64,000 nucleotides of DNA from DASQPR01 sp963797675 (GTDB lineage: Bacteria > Actinomycetota > Actinomycetes > Mycobacteriales > Micromonosporaceae): contig CAWCQQ010000013.1 in the NCBI GenBank assembly GCA_963797675.1, forward strand, positions 1-64,000, written 5' to 3'. The translations under genes were made by a program, and so were the position numbers. Positions 43,895-52,561 of this stretch are shown piece after piece. The number at the start of each line of letters is the position of its first letter. Positions within the stretch are counted from its first letter, which is position 1. The notes beneath the pieces were generated by a model that was given only the letters and a program-made list of their open reading frames with translations, was not told where the DNA came from and did no database searches.

Positions 43895-45328
43895 TCAGCC
43901 GGCGGCGACGTCGACGGGCTCGGTCCGGTTGTGGTGCCGTCGCTCACTGACGGCCTCGACATCGACGGCTTCACGCCGTCGCTCGGTGGCGATTACGCGT
44001 TCACGGGTATGCCATGCGACGACGAAGATGAGCACCCACAATCCGCCGAGGAGCACGGCGGCGACGGTCTGGCTGGGCAGACTCCAACCGGTGTAGACGC
44101 GAGCGGCCCCGACGAGCACCAGGCCGACGATGGCCGCCGTCCAGGCGGAGGCGCCGATCGCCCAGCCGAATCGGTGCGAGATCAGCCACGCGATCATGCA
44201 CAGACCGACGGTGACGATAACGGTCTGGTTCGGTAGCAGTGTGGCCGCTCGGCTGGATGCCGACGGGTTGGCCCAGCTCGTGGCGAGCGAAATGAGGGCA
44301 AGCGGCATGATCGCGCCGATGCTGCCGAGGACCCCGACAAAGTCCGTACGCCAGACCCGTGACCGCCAGTTGAGGACGACGGCCAGCACGGCGACGATCA
44401 CCATAAGGTAGGACCCGCGGAGCACCGACAGCGTGTCGGTCGCCGTGTCGACGGTTGCCGACGTGCGCCGGGCGGTGACCCAGCCGACGATCGACGTGTC
44501 GACCAACGGCAGGCCGCTGTGGCGGACCAGCGAGTTCACCGTCCAGGTCAACGCGAAGCCGATCACCAGCAGGAGCGCCGCGCCGCCGAGCGTGTTGACG
44601 GCGACGGCACCGCCGATGCCGACCCGTCGGCTCAGCCACATGAACCGGTCGCGGTAGAACCGGCCCATGAATCGCAGCGGCGGCCACCGCAGGATCCGCG
44701 TGGCGAGCGCGGAGACCGGGGCGGGATGGTGGCCCAGATAGCGTCCGATCAGCACGAGGCCGGCGATCACCATCAACAGGACGACGACGGCACTGCTGAT
44801 TCGGCCGACGACCTGGGCGACGGTCGCGTACGAGCGGCCGGCGGTGAAGCCGAGTATCACGGTGACCCCGACGCTGCCGACCACACCGACGGCGTTCCAG
44901 ACCACAAATCGGCGGTACGGCATCGCGGACATGCCGACCAGGCGTGGCGTGAGCGTACGTGCGAAAGCGACGAACCGTGCGAGGGCCACGGCACGGCCAC
45001 CGGAGCGGCGCAACATGGCCTCCGCCCGCGCCCATCGCTGCGCCCCGACCCGTCGAGCGAGTCCGCTGTCGCGCAGCCGTGGCCCGAGTTTGCGGCCCTG
45101 CCGATAGCCGAGGTTGTCACCGACGACGGCCGCAGCGACCATGAGCGGCAGTGCCACGCTCAGCTGCAGCGTCCCGGTGGAGCAGAGGAACCCGACGACC
45201 AGGAGCGTCACTTCGCCGGGAAGGATGAGGCCGACGATTGATCCGGTTTCGGCCGCCACCAACAGAGCCGCCAACGCATAGATCAATGCCGATGGCAGCT
45301 CGGTGAACATGTGCACCAACACGGTCAT
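43895..45328 (-). CDS. DedA-family membrane protein fused to PAP2-like domain without catalytic residues
   Basis: Membrane protein of 477 aa. The N-terminal DedA/VTT domain (about residues 1-200) has the conserved GLILPGEVTLLVVGFL, GDNLGYRQGRKLG and RFVAFARTLTPRLVGMS. The C-terminal part has PAP2-like topology, but the lipid-phosphatase motifs are replaced: the PSGH position reads LPNQT and the RxxxGxHxxxD position reads RVYTGWSLPSQ, so both active-site His residues and the Asp are missing. DedA proteins recycle undecaprenyl phosphate or other lipid carriers; the PAP2-like half may only bind lipid. Downstream of the PP2C gene, same strand. Confidence 0.82.
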   Translation of the reverse strand: MTVLVHMFTELPSALIYALAALLVAAETGSIVGLILPGEVTLLVVGFLCSTGTLQLSVALPLMVAAAVVGDNLGYRQGRKLGPRLRDSGLARRVGAQRWARAEAMLRRSGGRAVALARFVAFARTLTPRLVGMSAMPYRRFVVWNAVGVVGSVGVTVILGFTAGRSYATVAQVVGRISSAVVVLLMVIAGLVLIGRYLGHHPAPVSALATRILRWPPLRFMGRFYRDRFMWLSRRVGIGGAVAVNTLGGAALLLVIGFALTWTVNSLVRHSGLPLVDTSIVGWVTARRTSATVDTATDTLSVLRGSYLMVIVAVLAVVLNWRSRVWRTDFVGVLGSIGAIMPLALISLATSWANPSASSRAATLLPNQTVIVTVGLCMIAWLISHRFGWAIGASAWTAAIVGLVLVGAARVYTGWSLPSQTVAAVLLGGLWVLIFVVAWHTRERVIATERRREAVDVEAVSERRHHNRTEPVDVAAG

Positions 45329-45436
45329 TATCGAAAACGCCTCACAATGCACCATCATCGCAGGCTCGTCGAGCCGCGACCGCGCCGCCTCGCGCAGCCG
45401 TACCGGCCGATCTCGCAAGGGGGCGCACGCAAGCGG

Positions 45437-46651
45437 TCAGTCGGAGGGCTCGACACCTCCGGTGCCGAGCCACTGCGCCAGCAGCACGGTGGCGTCATCC
45501 TGCAACTCGTCGAGCTGATAGGCGAGGATCGCGTGCACCAGGCGGCGGGCGGTTTCCGGGGCGGGCAGCTGGTCGGCGAGCGCGCGGGCGACGAAGTCGA
45601 CGAGTCGATCGAGTCCGAACGGTTCCCCGTCGGCGTCGCGGGCGTCGGTGATCCCGTCGGTGTAGAGCAGCAGCTGGTCGCCGGGCTCCAGCGCCTCTTC
45701 GACCACGACGGGTGGATGGATGTCGCCCAGCGTCACCGGCATCGCGGTCGGCGTGGGCAGCATCTTGACGGCCTTGCCGTCACGCAGGACCAGACCGCCC
45801 GGGTGGCCGGCGGAGATGACGGACAACACTCCGGTGCTCTGGTCGAGTTGGGCGAGGATACCGGTGATCAGCCCGGCCCGGTCGTGGTCGCGGACGGCGC
45901 GATCAATGTGGTGATAGGTGTCGATCAGGTCCATGCCCGCACGTCGGGCATTGCGGTACCCGGCCAGGGTGATCGACGCGAGGACGGCCGCCCGCATGCC
46001 GCCGTTGGAGCCGTGCCCCATCGCATCGAACAGGGCCAGGTGGGCGATGTCGCCGTTGACCGCGTAGTCGAACGCGTCCCCGCCGACTTCGTAGCAGGGT
46101 TCCAGGATGCCGCTGATGATGAGCTGATCGGTGGAGAACGTTGACGGCGGGAGCTGGGCCCGGACGAGTTCGGCGGGCAGCCGCATGCGTTCACGACGCC
46201 GGACAATCTCGATCACATCGCCGTACAGGGTGCGGTTGAGTACCATTTCCGCGAGCAACGCCGCCGCCGTGTCACAGCCGTCGCGGATCTCGTCGCTGAG
46301 GCCGCCGGTGGTCGAGACCTCCAGCACTCCGAGGCGTTCCGAGCCGTTGACCAGCGGAATCCAGAGTGTGACGGTGTCGTCGGACCTGTCGTCGTCGGAC
46401 GCGGTATCGGTGGTGGTCACGGTCGTGAAGGCTCGGCCGGGAAGAGTGCCGTCGACATCGACGACGTCGCGCGCGGGGACGAGCGGTCCGGTCAGGGGGA
46501 GCAGGATTCGCTGCTGGTGGTCGACGAGGTAGATGACCATCGCGGTGACGTTGAGCAGCGGCGCGGCTCGCATCACGATATCGGGCAGGTCGTCTGGCCG
46601 GGAACGCGGTGCGTCGCGGAGTAACTGTCGGAGTGCATCGAAGCCGTTCAC
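45437..46651 (-). CDS. PP2C-type serine phosphatase with N-terminal GAF domain (SpoIIE/RsbU-like)
   Basis: Regulatory phosphatase of 404 aa. A GAF-like sensor (residues about 20-150) precedes a linker helix and an SpoIIE domain with metal-binding Asp residues in EVGGDAFDYAV, LALFDAMGHGSNGGMRAAVL and DQLLLYTDGITDARDADGEP. It should dephosphorylate an anti-anti-sigma factor of the STAS type; such a gene lies divergently at 46823. Together they form part of a partner-switching stress pathway; the kinase/anti-sigma partner is not in this window. Confidence 0.93.
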   Translation of the reverse strand: MNGFDALRQLLRDAPRSRPDDLPDIVMRAAPLLNVTAMVIYLVDHQQRILLPLTGPLVPARDVVDVDGTLPGRAFTTVTTTDTASDDDRSDDTVTLWIPLVNGSERLGVLEVSTTGGLSDEIRDGCDTAAALLAEMVLNRTLYGDVIEIVRRRERMRLPAELVRAQLPPSTFSTDQLIISGILEPCYEVGGDAFDYAVNGDIAHLALFDAMGHGSNGGMRAAVLASITLAGYRNARRAGMDLIDTYHHIDRAVRDHDRAGLITGILAQLDQSTGVLSVISAGHPGGLVLRDGKAVKMLPTPTAMPVTLGDIHPPVVVEEALEPGDQLLLYTDGITDARDADGEPFGLDRLVDFVARALADQLPAPETARRLVHAILAYQLDELQDDATVLLAQWLGTGGVEPSD

Positions 46652-46822
46652 CGCAGGTTCCCGCTCTCTTCCGTCGGCCGGGTGTGCCCAACCTATCTCC
46701 TACCCACCCCGGTGAGCAGCTACAGCGGTGAGCGAGGCAGGCGTGGCCGCGGCTACGATCAGGCCGATCGGCACGCGCCGCCGGACGGTGTCGCGTATCC
46801 AACGGTTGACCGAGGAGGTCGC

Positions 46823-47164
46823 GTGGCAGCGTCGTACACGATCCAGGACTCGGTGCGTGACGATGTCGCTCACATCGACGTCGTCGGCGACCTTGATCTG
46901 TCCGCCAAGGCTGCCCTGGAGGATCACGTCACGCGGCACGTCAGCACCGGCGCGGTGACCGGCGTCGTGATCGACCTTTCCGCGGTGACGTTCATCGACT
47001 CCACCGGCATCGGCGCCCTCGTGGTGTGTCGGCACACCGCCGCCGACGCCGGTAAGACGCTGACCGTGTCCGGTGCCCAGGGACGGGTGGCGGCCATGAT
47101 GGATCTCACCGGCGTCCGGGCCTGGCTCGCCGGCGAACCCGAGCCGGGCTCGACGCCCGGATAG
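46823..47164 (+). CDS. STAS-domain anti-sigma factor antagonist
   Basis: Small STAS protein, 113 aa, SpoIIAA/RsbV-like: GDLDLSAKAALEDHV and VVIDLSAVTFIDSTGIGALV, the latter with the Asp-Ser phosphorylation site (FIDSTG). Dephosphorylated by a PP2C phosphatase, it would bind an RsbW-type anti-sigma kinase and free a sigma factor. GTG 46823 follows GAGGAGG. Divergent from the PP2C phosphatase gene. Confidence 0.92.
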   Translation: MAASYTIQDSVRDDVAHIDVVGDLDLSAKAALEDHVTRHVSTGAVTGVVIDLSAVTFIDSTGIGALVVCRHTAADAGKTLTVSGAQGRVAAMMDLTGVRAWLAGEPEPGSTPG

Positions 47165-47372
47165 CTGCACGCTGTGTGACGGCTGAGAGTTTGGCAGGTC
47201 GGACGCGATTGCGCATCGATCACGGTAACGTCGGACACGACCTCTCATCCGGAAGTCCGTGAGCCCGTCGATATCCGTCGACGGGTTTTCACGTTTCTCC
47301 TCGCCGTGCCGGACTCCTGCGGCTGGCGGGAAGTCCGGTGTTCGCCGATACCGTTTGATAGCGTCGGCAGGA

Positions 47373-48662
47373 GTGAAACGAATTCGGTCGCGGATGGCGG
47401 CGTACCTGGCACGTCGGTACGGTGCCCGTACCGGCCGAGGTGGATTCGACCTGTCCACGCTGCGGCGATTGCCGCCCGCCGCACTGCTGGCGCTGCGCCG
47501 TGATGGTGTGGATCCGGTGGCGGAGCTGGGCCAGCAGCGGATGCGCGCACCCATCAGCAACATCCCGCTGCCGTTCGGGCTGCGGGCGTGGCTGGTAACC
47601 GGACATCCCCAGGCCAAGGCGGTCCTCGCCGACTCGGTGACGTTCTCGAATGACTTCCTGCATCTGTCCGATGACGCGTCGACCATCCGGACCGGCCCGG
47701 GCGGCCTGGGATTCGCCGATCCGCCGGTGCACACGCGCTTGCGGCATCTGCTGACCCCCGAGTTCACGATGCATCGGCTGACCCGGCTGGCGCCGCGGAT
47801 CGCGGAGATCGTCGAGGCCCGTCTGGACGCCATCGACGGCGTCGAGCCGGTCGATCTGGTCTCCGAGTTCGCGTTGCCGATCCCTTCCCACGTGATCTGC
47901 GAGCTTCTCGGTATCCCGTACGCGGACCGGGCCGAGTTTCAGCAGCTGTCCATGGCCCATTTCGACATGGTCGGCGACGCGTCGCGGACGTTGGACGCCG
48001 TCGACGAGTCGCTGACGTACCTGCGCCGGGTGGTGGCACAGCAGCGCCGGCACCCGGATGACGGGCTACTCGGCATGATCATCAAAGAGCACGGTGACGA
48101 GATCGACGACGTTGAGCTCGCCGGCCTCGCCGACGGCGTCCTCACCGGTGGGTTCGAGACCACCGCCAGCATGTTGAGCCTGGGCATCTTCGTGGGGCTG
48201 CGCGACCCCGAGGCGGTACGGAGCCTGCGCGAGCAGGGCAGCGATCCGGGCCCGTTCGTCGAGGAGCTGCTGCGGTACCTCAGCGTCGTCCAGGTGGCGT
48301 TTCCCCGATTCGCCCGTACCGACGTCACCATCGACGGCGTCACGATCGCGAAGGGCGACATCGTCATCGTCTCGCTGTCCGGCGCCAACCGCGACGCCGC
48401 GCTCGGCGCCGACATGGATCTCTACGACCCCACCCGCGCACCCCTTGCCCACCTGGCCTTCGGGCACGGCATCCACCGCTGCGTCGGCGCGGAGCTCGCC
48501 CGCATGCAGCTGCGAGCCGCGTTGCCGGCCTTCGTCCGGCGGTTCCCGCACGCGACCCTGGCCGTACCGATCGACGCGGTGACGTTCCGCAAGGCATCCA
48601 TCGTGTACGGCATCGACAGCCTGCCGGTCCACCTGGCCGGCGCACCGGACACCCGCACGTAA
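47373..48662 (+). CDS. cytochrome P450
   Basis: Bacterial class I P450 of about 429 aa. I-helix GGFETTASM (acid-alcohol pair as E-T), K-helix ExxR in VEELLRYLS, the meander FPRFARTDVTIDG, and heme-binding FGHGIHRCVGAELARMQL with the thiolate Cys near residue 370 are all intact. Redox partners are not encoded nearby; substrate unknown. GTG 47373 is tentative; ATG 47394 is the alternative and no clear ribosome binding site decides. Confidence 0.93.
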   Translation: MKRIRSRMAAYLARRYGARTGRGGFDLSTLRRLPPAALLALRRDGVDPVAELGQQRMRAPISNIPLPFGLRAWLVTGHPQAKAVLADSVTFSNDFLHLSDDASTIRTGPGGLGFADPPVHTRLRHLLTPEFTMHRLTRLAPRIAEIVEARLDAIDGVEPVDLVSEFALPIPSHVICELLGIPYADRAEFQQLSMAHFDMVGDASRTLDAVDESLTYLRRVVAQQRRHPDDGLLGMIIKEHGDEIDDVELAGLADGVLTGGFETTASMLSLGIFVGLRDPEAVRSLREQGSDPGPFVEELLRYLSVVQVAFPRFARTDVTIDGVTIAKGDIVIVSLSGANRDAALGADMDLYDPTRAPLAHLAFGHGIHRCVGAELARMQLRAALPAFVRRFPHATLAVPIDAVTFRKASIVYGIDSLPVHLAGAPDTRT

Positions 48663-48704
48663 GAGGCGGTCGGATCGATGCGCGAACATCGACCCGACCG
48701 CCTC
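48663..48704. terminator. bidirectional terminator hairpin
   Basis: 18-base arms (GAGGCGGTCGG-A-TCGATG and CATCGA-C-CCGACCGCCTC, one mismatch) with a 6-base loop, immediately after the P450 stop codon and 22 bases after the stop of the convergent GH95-type gene. Confidence 0.88.
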
Positions 48705-48725
48705 GTTCATGCGGGCGTTAGCTCA

Positions 48726-51700
48726 TCAGTCGTGGATGAGGTCGAACTCCTCCCACGGGCCGATCGCCGTGCGGTTGGCGATCAGTGGCGAGGCGCCGGC
48801 GTTGTCGGCGGTGACGATGTCACCGTTGGCATGAGCGCGCAGGCTGATGCTGCCGTCGGCGTTGTTGATCAGGTCGAACTCCTCCCAGGTACCGATCGCC
48901 GTGCGGTTGGCGATCAGCGCCGACGCCCCGGCGTTCTCGGCGGTGACGATGTCACCGTTGGCATGAGCCCGCAGGCTGACGCTGCCGTCGGCGTTGTTGA
49001 TCAGGTCGAATTGCTCCGCTGAACCGATCGTCGTGCTGCTGGCGATCAGCGGTGACGCCCCGGCGTTGGCGGCGGTGACGATGTCACTGTTGGCATGAGC
49101 GCGCAGACTGATCGCCCCTGACGTGATCTTCAACGACGAGATCGCGTCATTGTTGCCGGTGTTGATGAGGCTGGCGTTGTCGGCAGTGAATGTCCACGCC
49201 GTTCCGGCGAAGCCTGAATTGCTGTAGGCGACGACGGTGTACCCGGACGGAACCCGGATCGAGGAGATCGAATCGTTGGCGATCCCGGCGGCCTGCAACT
49301 GCGGCAGGTCGTAGCTGCCGGCCCCGAGCGTGACTCCGGTGCCGCCGAAGTTGATATCCGGGTAGAACGTCGGGCCGCCACCGCCACCGCCCGCGGAGGC
49401 GTCCAGGCCGAGCTGGACCGGGCCGAGGTGCTTGTCGGTCGTCGCAACCGAGCCGGTGACCTGCGCAAACGTGTACGACGTCGTCAGCGATGCGGTGTTC
49501 TCGATCAGGTAGGACGTCCCGGCGGTCACCGGTACCGAGAACGTCGCCGCCGTCGTCGGTGAGACCACCACGGCACCGGACGAACCGTTGACGACCTCCG
49601 TCGACGCGAACGGGTTCTTGACGGTCATCGACCCGGTCGTACCGGCGATCAGCGCGGCGGTGGTGATCGTGCCGCCCTGCACCTGTACGTCAACCTTCGA
49701 GCCGTTCTGGACGTAGACGGTGCCCGAGACGTTCCAGGCCGACGGCCAGGCCGGCGCGAAACGCAGGACGCCGTCGTAGTCGGTGGCGAGCGCCTCGTCC
49801 AGCGCCGTACCGACGGTTGCCGACTGCTCCAGGTAGGGCTCGTCGCCGGGCGTGGTGCCGCCGAGGGAGGCGGCGCCGGCGATGAAGGCCTGGTTGCGTT
49901 CGGTGATCTGGACCAGGTCGGTCTGCACCTGGCTGCCCATGTCGAGCCGGGCCGCGTCGATCGCGTCCATGCTCCAGTCGTTGCCGTACACGTTCGGACG
50001 GGAGTTGTAGGTGCGGTCGGCGATCGCGGTCAGCGACGAGTTGTCCCCGATCAGACCGTACGGCCAGACCGGCTCGAGGCCGATGTTCTCGTCGTTGTGG
50101 ATGGTCGCGGTCGGCTGGAACGAGTCCGAGATGACATCGGTGCCGCCCGCGTCCGACGATGGCGTGAGCAGCTGCTGGTGGGTTGCCGCGTCGGTCCGGG
50201 AATAGGGTTCGATCTTGCTGGACGCGGTCTGCAGCTGCGAGACCAGCGACGCGTCGGTGCCGAGCTTCTGCGCCGCCGCAATGGTCGCCGCGAACAGCGC
50301 CGAGTCGGCAGCGAGATCGGTGGTCGGATCGGTGACCGCCCACTGCGTCTCGTGCGCATTCGCGGTCGCGTGCAGGAACCCGTCCGAGCCGACGGTCTGG
50401 TAGGCGAGCAGGAACGTCGCGGCCTGCTCCATCACCGGGTAGTACTTCTGCAGGAACGTCAGGCTGCCGGTGTCCTGGTACTGCTGCCAGATCCACAGCG
50501 CGATCTCGGCGCCTGATGTCACGTTCTCGGCGTTGTAGCTGGGCGACGCGGCGATGCTGCAGGACGCGTTGGACGCGCTGCCGCCGTAGTAGCCGTTGCC
50601 GTTGAAGCGCATCGTCTCCGGTACGCAGATGCCGGCCTTGCCGCCCATCTGCGCGCTCGTCCAGGTCTTCAGCGCGGCCACGTCATTGAGGTACATGTTG
50701 AAGATCGGTACGTTCTCGGCGAAGTTGCCGTCGCTCATGTTCGTCGCGATCTCGGCCCGCAGGTTCCAGAGCCAGAATCCGGCCGGGAACCAGTCCTGGT
50801 GATCCTGGTCGAAGTTGAACATGTCCGCCACGCCGGCCTGGCTGCCGCCGTACGTGCTGGTGCCGGTCATCGACGCGGCCTCGTCGTACAGGTAGATCGC
50901 GCGCAGCGACTCCAGGTACTCCCCGGAGCCGTCCGACGACGAGATCTCCATCAGCCCGGACGCCGACCAGAACGAGTTCCAGTGCGACGACTGCGTCGAC
51001 AGCAGCGACGACTCCGCAGCGGTCGCATCCGAGCCGAGCAGGCTCGATGCGGTGGTCGCGGCGTTGCCGCCGGTCCACGTCGGTGCGCCGACGACCACCC
51101 GGAACGATCCGTCCGTGTTCGGCTTGAAGCTGGCCTGGATCGTGGTCGAGTTGACCACCGACGTCGTGACGCCCTGGCCACCGGCCGTGATCGCGGCGAG
51201 CGACCCGAACGTCAGCCCGCTCGTACCCGAGCCTTCGGAGTTGTCCACCCAGGTTTCGGCGAGCGTCGCGATCGCGCCCGAGGCCGCCGCCGTGGGGTTG
51301 CGCCCGGTCCACAGGTTCACCGTCGCGGTCTGGGTGTTGGCCGGGTTCGCGCCGGTCACGTCGACGATCAGCTCGTCCTTGTTGCCCGCGACCCAGATTT
51401 TGGCGGTCATGCCACCGCCGGATTCGTTGAGCACGCCGTTGTAGATGTCCAGCGTGGCCTTGAAGTTCGACGCCGACGTCATCGCGGCGAGCCCAGGAAT
51501 CTTGACCTGGCCGGGAGACTTGCGATCGGGCATGGTGTCGCTGCGGTTGAGCTGGGCGGTGAACCCGCCCGCGGCCCACTCGGCCACGCCCAGCGAGCCG
51601 TTGCCGAGCGGGAGATACTGCGTCGCCGCCGAGTTGGCCTGGCCGATCACGACGTCGGAACGTCCGACGATGCCGCCGACGTTCTCCGAGAACGCACCGC

Positions 51701-51827
51701 TCTGCCACGCGGTGGTCAGGGTCGCCGCGCTCGCCGCGGTCGGTGGGCCGGCCACGAGCGCGAGCGCGGCCGCGAGGCCGGTCGCCGCTGCCGCGGCCAA
51801 GAACTTCTTTCGAGTGGTACGCAGCAC
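48726..51827 (-). CDS. secreted GH95-type glycoside hydrolase (alpha-L-fucosidase-like) with beta/gamma-crystallin domain and fascin-like repeats
   Basis: Extracellular enzyme of 1033 aa. Signal peptide residues 1-34 (ending TAASA). The catalytic region (about 40-790) shows the GH95 layout: QYLPLGNGSLGVAEW in the N-terminal beta-domain, and in the (alpha/alpha)6 barrel NFDQDHQDWFPAGFWLWNLR, AHETQWAVTDPTTDLAADSA (Glu a candidate acid) and NDENIGLEPVWPYGLIG. A beta/gamma-crystallin-like domain follows (about 817-902, FYPDINFGGTGVTLGAGSYD), then three 44-residue fascin-type repeats (905-1033). Inferred role: removal of L-fucose or a similar 6-deoxysugar from polymers. It could instead be a related GH95-like activity such as galactosidase. 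Divergent from the fuconate dehydratase operon. Confidence 0.83.
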   Translation of the reverse strand: MLRTTRKKFLAAAAATGLAAALALVAGPPTAASAATLTTAWQSGAFSENVGGIVGRSDVVIGQANSAATQYLPLGNGSLGVAEWAAGGFTAQLNRSDTMPDRKSPGQVKIPGLAAMTSASNFKATLDIYNGVLNESGGGMTAKIWVAGNKDELIVDVTGANPANTQTATVNLWTGRNPTAAASGAIATLAETWVDNSEGSGTSGLTFGSLAAITAGGQGVTTSVVNSTTIQASFKPNTDGSFRVVVGAPTWTGGNAATTASSLLGSDATAAESSLLSTQSSHWNSFWSASGLMEISSSDGSGEYLESLRAIYLYDEAASMTGTSTYGGSQAGVADMFNFDQDHQDWFPAGFWLWNLRAEIATNMSDGNFAENVPIFNMYLNDVAALKTWTSAQMGGKAGICVPETMRFNGNGYYGGSASNASCSIAASPSYNAENVTSGAEIALWIWQQYQDTGSLTFLQKYYPVMEQAATFLLAYQTVGSDGFLHATANAHETQWAVTDPTTDLAADSALFAATIAAAQKLGTDASLVSQLQTASSKIEPYSRTDAATHQQLLTPSSDAGGTDVISDSFQPTATIHNDENIGLEPVWPYGLIGDNSSLTAIADRTYNSRPNVYGNDWSMDAIDAARLDMGSQVQTDLVQITERNQAFIAGAASLGGTTPGDEPYLEQSATVGTALDEALATDYDGVLRFAPAWPSAWNVSGTVYVQNGSKVDVQVQGGTITTAALIAGTTGSMTVKNPFASTEVVNGSSGAVVVSPTTAATFSVPVTAGTSYLIENTASLTTSYTFAQVTGSVATTDKHLGPVQLGLDASAGGGGGGPTFYPDINFGGTGVTLGAGSYDLPQLQAAGIANDSISSIRVPSGYTVVAYSNSGFAGTAWTFTADNASLINTGNNDAISSLKITSGAISLRAHANSDIVTAANAGASPLIASSTTIGSAEQFDLINNADGSVSLRAHANGDIVTAENAGASALIANRTAIGTWEEFDLINNADGSISLRAHANGDIVTADNAGASPLIANRTAIGPWEEFDLIHD
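48729..49112 (-). repeat. three tandem 132-bp repeats encoding fascin-like units
   Basis: The 3' end of the GH95-type gene contains three near-identical units of 44 codons. Each encodes SLRAHANGDIVTA, NAGASPLIA and FDLINNADGS with few changes. The first unit (nearest the N-terminus) is the most divergent. Fascin-type trefoil repeats often bind carbohydrate. Confidence 0.9.
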
Positions 51828-51854
51828 TGAGTTCTCCTTCGTAGGGGGTGGAGT

Positions 51855-52045
51855 TCAGCTCACGTCGAAACGGTCGACGTTGAGGTACTGGCCGCTCTGT
51901 GTGGTGAGCGTGATGGTGTGCCGGCCGAGGAAACATAGGACGGATCGGCAGTGACGACGCTGTTGCCGCTCAGCGTGAAGCCGGCCCGGTGCCGGGCGCC
52001 ACACGCTCGCTGCGTTAGGACGCCATTGCGGGTTGGCTTCGTCAT
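51855..52045 (-). pseudogene. remnant of a secreted carbohydrate-binding protein
   Basis: An ATG at 52045 with AAGGGAG 6-12 bases upstream begins a short frame that, after one frame change near 51930, ends in GTHTITLTTQSGQYLNVDRF and DVS before the TGA at 51855. This ending is typical of the last strands of galactose-binding-like carbohydrate-binding modules (AGxHTITLxxxSGxYLNVDxF). The body of the protein is absent. I infer the 5' and 3' ends of a larger secreted glycosidase gene fused by deletion, upstream of the GH95-type gene on the same strand. Confidence 0.6.
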
Positions 52046-52111
52046 CTGTGCTCCCTTGACGGATCGTTTCGGAGCGTGCGACAGCATCGTCGGCGCGGCT
52101 CGCGTGCCGCA

Positions 52112-52124
52112 TACATAGGATGTA
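52112..52124. promoter_or_regulatory. small dyad upstream of the glycosidase-side genes
   Basis: TACAT-AGG-ATGTA, 67 bases upstream of the remnant gene start on the minus strand. It shares the ACAT...GGATGT half-sequence with the longer palindrome at 52501 and may be a second site for the same regulator. Confidence 0.35.
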
Positions 52125-52500
52125 CTTATAGCCGTAACACATCAGAAACGTCTAGAGGTCGCTCGATGTTTGGCGCAGAATCGCCTCAGAGAACCCATTT
52201 GCCAGGTGAAATCGCCGAGCAACGACGTGGCGGCCGCGACCGGGCCGTCATGATTCATCGGGTGACTTGAACCCCGCGGCGCGATGTCGCTCCGGATTGC
52301 GCACCCCGCCGTAGACATCGGGTGTATCCAAATCGTGACATCGACGTGTCGTGCGGATTTCGCCGGCGTGACGGCCACAAAAATCGACTCTGACCAGCCA
52401 TTATGCGTCGTACCACTGAGGTATTGATGCCATTCGATCATAGCCGAAGCGGCCGATCGTCGCACATAACCTCTTGCGCTCGCAGCGATTGGCCCGCTAT

Positions 52501-52524
52501 ACATCCGATCTATAGATCGGATGT
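52501..52524. promoter_or_regulatory. 24-bp perfect palindrome, probable GntR operator
   Basis: ACATCCGATCTA followed directly by its exact inverse TAGATCGGATGT, 38 bases before the GTG of the fuconate dehydratase gene. A dyad of this length and symmetry is the strongest operator candidate in the window. The FadR-type GntR protein encoded at 58019 at the end of the same gene block is the obvious candidate ligand (inference). Confidence 0.75.
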
Positions 52525-52561
52525 TTCGAGCAAGCATCAGCAACATGATGAGGGAGTCCCC

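Larger units (their letters stand above)
52046..52561. other. divergent regulatory region, 516 bp
   Basis: Spacer between the minus-strand glycosidase side and the fuconate dehydratase. It is less GC-rich than its surroundings and holds two dyads: TACAT-AGG-ATGTA at 52112-52124, and the 24-bp palindrome at 52501-52524. No conserved ORF is seen. Confidence 0.65.

Noticed and set aside
46700..47833. Long minus-strand open frame of 377 codons over the STAS and P450 genes
   Set aside because: Antisense shadow of two genes with clear family motifs; the translation is Arg/Ala/Pro-rich low-complexity with no motif.
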